The notes under the pieces were generated by a model, which searched no databases, was not told where the DNA came from, and saw only the letters and a program-made list of their open reading frames with translations. Source: Ruminococcus sp. (GTDB lineage: Bacteria; Bacillota; Clostridia; Lachnospirales; Lachnospiraceae). Taken from it: DNA of 5,802 nt. How positions within the stretch are numbered: the stretch's first letter is position 1; each line of letters starts with the position of its first letter. The DNA is taken from the NCBI GenBank assembly GCA_020024635.1, contig JAHHTL010000062.1, positions 1 to 5,802 of the forward strand. Direction: 5' to 3'. Below are positions 5,785 to 5,802 of this stretch, piece after piece. Both the position numbers and the translations under genes were made by a program.

Positions 5785-5802
5785 AAAAAAAGCAGACTTC
5801 AA
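5785..5802 (+). terminator. Possible left half of a terminator after lysR, cut by the window edge
   Basis: Seventeen bases after the lysR stop, an A run is followed by GCAGACTTC at the window edge. This is what the ascending arm of an A-GC...GC-T bidirectional terminator looks like. The matching arm (GTCTGC plus T run) would lie beyond the window, so this is only a prediction. Confidence 0.3.

Overview
The window is AT-rich and compactly organised. It has strong Shine-Dalgarno sites of the AGGAGG type, sigma-A-like promoters and U-tract terminators. The protein set (ZIP/GufA transporter, ATC-hydrolase-family protein, LCM-type methyltransferase, MATE transporter, LysR regulator) suggests a low-GC Bacillota, most likely a gut-type Clostridia/Lachnospiraceae. 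This is inferred from style and protein flavour; the species cannot be named. I see no mobile element, tRNA, rRNA, CRISPR array or prophage gene, and no gene-free stretch longer than 300 bases.

Layout. From right to left on the minus strand, a five-gene cluster runs from about 3320 to 43: an LCM-like SAM methyltransferase, an L-2-amino-thiazoline-4-carboxylate (ATC) hydrolase-family protein, a ZIP metal transporter, a small HMA-domain metal-binding protein and a GNAT acetyltransferase. Gaps between these genes are only 12 to 27 nt, each gene has its own Shine-Dalgarno, and a good intrinsic terminator follows the last gene. One extended -10 promoter (3311-3319) lies upstream. Right at its expected start site is an 11-bp-arm perfect inverted repeat (3283-3308), which is either a repressor operator or a 5' mRNA hairpin. 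The cluster is therefore probably one transcription unit.

To the right, a MATE efflux gene (minus, 3401-4756) and a LysR-type regulator (plus, 4878-5768) diverge from a 121-bp intergenic region. The two predicted promoters are interlocked: the -10 of each overlaps the -35 of the other. A classic T-N11-A dyad (4848-4862) is centred about 65 bp upstream of the predicted MATE start, where LysR-type regulators usually bind. The simplest reading is a LysR regulator that controls the adjacent MATE pump and represses itself. The MATE gene ends in its own hairpin terminator just before the operon promoter, so the two units are transcriptionally separate.

How it fits together. The ZIP carrier and HMA protein point to handling of a divalent or soft metal. 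Why a small-molecule methyltransferase and a cysteine-rich ATC-hydrolase-like protein sit upstream of them is not explained by known pathways, and this is the most interesting question here. The MATE/LysR pair looks like an ordinary regulated efflux module.
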